Assembly: GCA_963924555.1 (NCBI GenBank)
Contig: OZ004595.1
Location: 5,698,599-5,762,598 of the forward strand
Origin: Crambe crambe
Lineage: Eukaryota > Porifera > Demospongiae > Poecilosclerida > Crambeidae
Length of the DNA: 64,000 nucleotides
Reading direction: 5' to 3'
Every line of letters begins with the position of its first letter. Positions within the stretch are counted from its first letter, which is position 1. Below are positions 63,123 to 64,000 of this stretch, in pieces. Position numbers and translations under genes: made by a program. The notes beneath the pieces are model-generated. The model searched no databases. It had not been told where the DNA came from and was given only the letters and a program-made list of their open reading frames with translations.

Positions 63123-64000
63123 TCAATTTGTGTTAATAGTACAATCAGCACTGAATGAAACACTCAACGGACTAAGGTGTCTACCTGCATTTCCTGTGAC
63201 AGGAGTACGAGCTGGTGATGGCATGGCTGAAACTGTACAAACACTAGAGAGTTCGCCCGTATTCGACATTTCATACACCCTTTTTATACCTCCTGTAGTC
63301 ACAGAGCTTTCAATGTCAGATGAAAATACTAATGCCTTGTTCTTACAACACCTCACGGTGATATTCTTGAGGGCATTCACCACAGGGGCATAGTCACTGA
63401 TAGCATAAGTCAATAGGAAACCCATGCAGACTTCAAGGGTGAAGAATATGTAGCGAAAAACCAACCATACTTCAGGATGCCTGCTTTGTCCTTTAATCTC
63501 ACCTATGCATCCGTCAAAAAGGCTGAGACAGAAAAGGATTATGTTGACAATGCTGAGGAGGGAGTATAGCATTCCCAATACCACAGTGATGTACATTATC
63601 AGAGTGATCTTGCGTACGGCTCGTTTCTTCTTGTCTTTCATCATCTTCTTCATCTTAATTGTTCCAAGACTTGGAGTTCTCACCCGACTTGGACTGTTAT
63701 TTTGTAGTTTTGATTTGGCTATGAGGTCATGGCGACTTATATTAGGTGAGTCCTTGCAAATGACAGAGCTACTCCGCTCTGTTTCTTCCATTGTTTTCAG
63801 CAAACGAAATCCAGCAACAAAGAACATAGCACAAACCAAAAAACCCCAAACAGCAAACACAGCCTCGCATATCACCAACAGAATCAGAGTGGCCATTGTG
63901 CTTCTCAATGGTATGATAATAACAATCTCCACAACAATGGCTGCCACATAGTGAATACAGCAGAGAGGGATTAAGATCTTTATCCTTTGCACCCATGATG
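63123..64000 (-). CDS. Multi-pass membrane protein, 5' end outside window (possible TOM1/GPR137-type 7TM)
   Basis: The minus-strand frame is open from the window edge to the stop at 63125-63123, about 290 residues. Hydrophobic spans: LCCIHYVAAIVVEIVIIIPL, LILLVICEAVFAVWGFLVC-MFFVAGF, ITLIMYITVVLGMLYSLLSI-IILFCLSL and VWLVFRYIFFTLEVCMGFLL. A basic, Ser-rich cytoplasmic loop (SRHDLIAKSKLQ ... KMMKDKKKRAVRK) separates the second and third. A Ser-rich cytoplasmic tail of about 75 residues ends the protein. The order of spans and the charged helix before LIMYITVV recall the THH1/TOM1/TOM3 and GPR137 7TM families, but I cannot confirm this. The initiator is beyond 64000. Confidence 0.65.
   Translation of the reverse strand, partial: SWVQRIKILIPLCCIHYVAAIVVEIVIIIPLRSTMATLILLVICEAVFAVWGFLVCAMFFVAGFRLLKTMEETERSSSVICKDSPNISRHDLIAKSKLQNNSPSRVRTPSLGTIKMKKMMKDKKKRAVRKITLIMYITVVLGMLYSLLSIVNIILFCLSLFDGCIGEIKGQSRHPEVWLVFRYIFFTLEVCMGFLLTYAISDYAPVVNALKNITVRCCKNKALVFSSDIESSVTTGGIKRVYEMSNTGELSSVCTVSAMPSPARTPVTGNAGRHLSPLSVSFSADCTINTN

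Overview
The window is nuclear DNA from an animal. All genes are interrupted by short spliceosomal introns, and the set includes metazoan-type proteins: CDC42, Dispatched, an Ajuba/LIMD1-type LIM protein, CEP104, CPLANE2, CDK10, NIP7 and several GPCRs. The genome is compact, with start codons of neighbouring genes only 130-280 bp apart. It is littered with short MITE-like repeats, minisatellites and microsatellites. That style, plus GPR157/cAMP-receptor-like GPCRs, suggests an early-branching invertebrate, most likely a sponge. This placement is inference. Exon models below were built by hand by matching splice sites, reading phase and family similarity, and the phases close in every complete model.

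Layout. 1-1543: 3' end of an unrecognised multi-pass membrane protein (+). 2163-6738: two GPR157-like receptors, head to head. 6917-14723: eight-exon Dispatched-like RND protein (+). 14724-19859: repeat-rich gap holding a ~1.26 kb element with long terminal inverted repeats, a partial second copy of its interior, and several CAGTGGAACC MITEs. 19860-22016: CDC42 (+). 22794-24733 (-) and 24868-32966 (+): CPLANE2/RSG1 and CEP104, two ciliary genes with 134 bp between start codons. 33552-42478: rhodopsin-class GPCR with a ~475-residue tail (+). 42711-52804: Ajuba/LIMD1-family LIM protein of ~1319 residues (-). 52994-54403: CDK10 (+). 54631-55456: LRAT-fold protein (+). 55911-57361: unrecognised coiled-coil protein (-), head to head with NIP7 (57592-58658, +). 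58659-63122: gap with an orphan exon-like unit. 63123-64000: 5'-truncated multi-pass membrane protein (-).

Themes. Four divergent pairs share short intergenic promoters: GPR157-like/GPR157-like, CPLANE2/CEP104, LIM/CDK10 and coiled-coil/NIP7. Several genes are tied to cilia or Hedgehog transport in other animals (GPR157, Dispatched, CPLANE2, CEP104). Whether that clustering means anything cannot be judged from one window. The most notable single observation is a MITE in CPLANE2 intron 6 that carries a decayed copy of part of the adjacent CPLANE2 exon.
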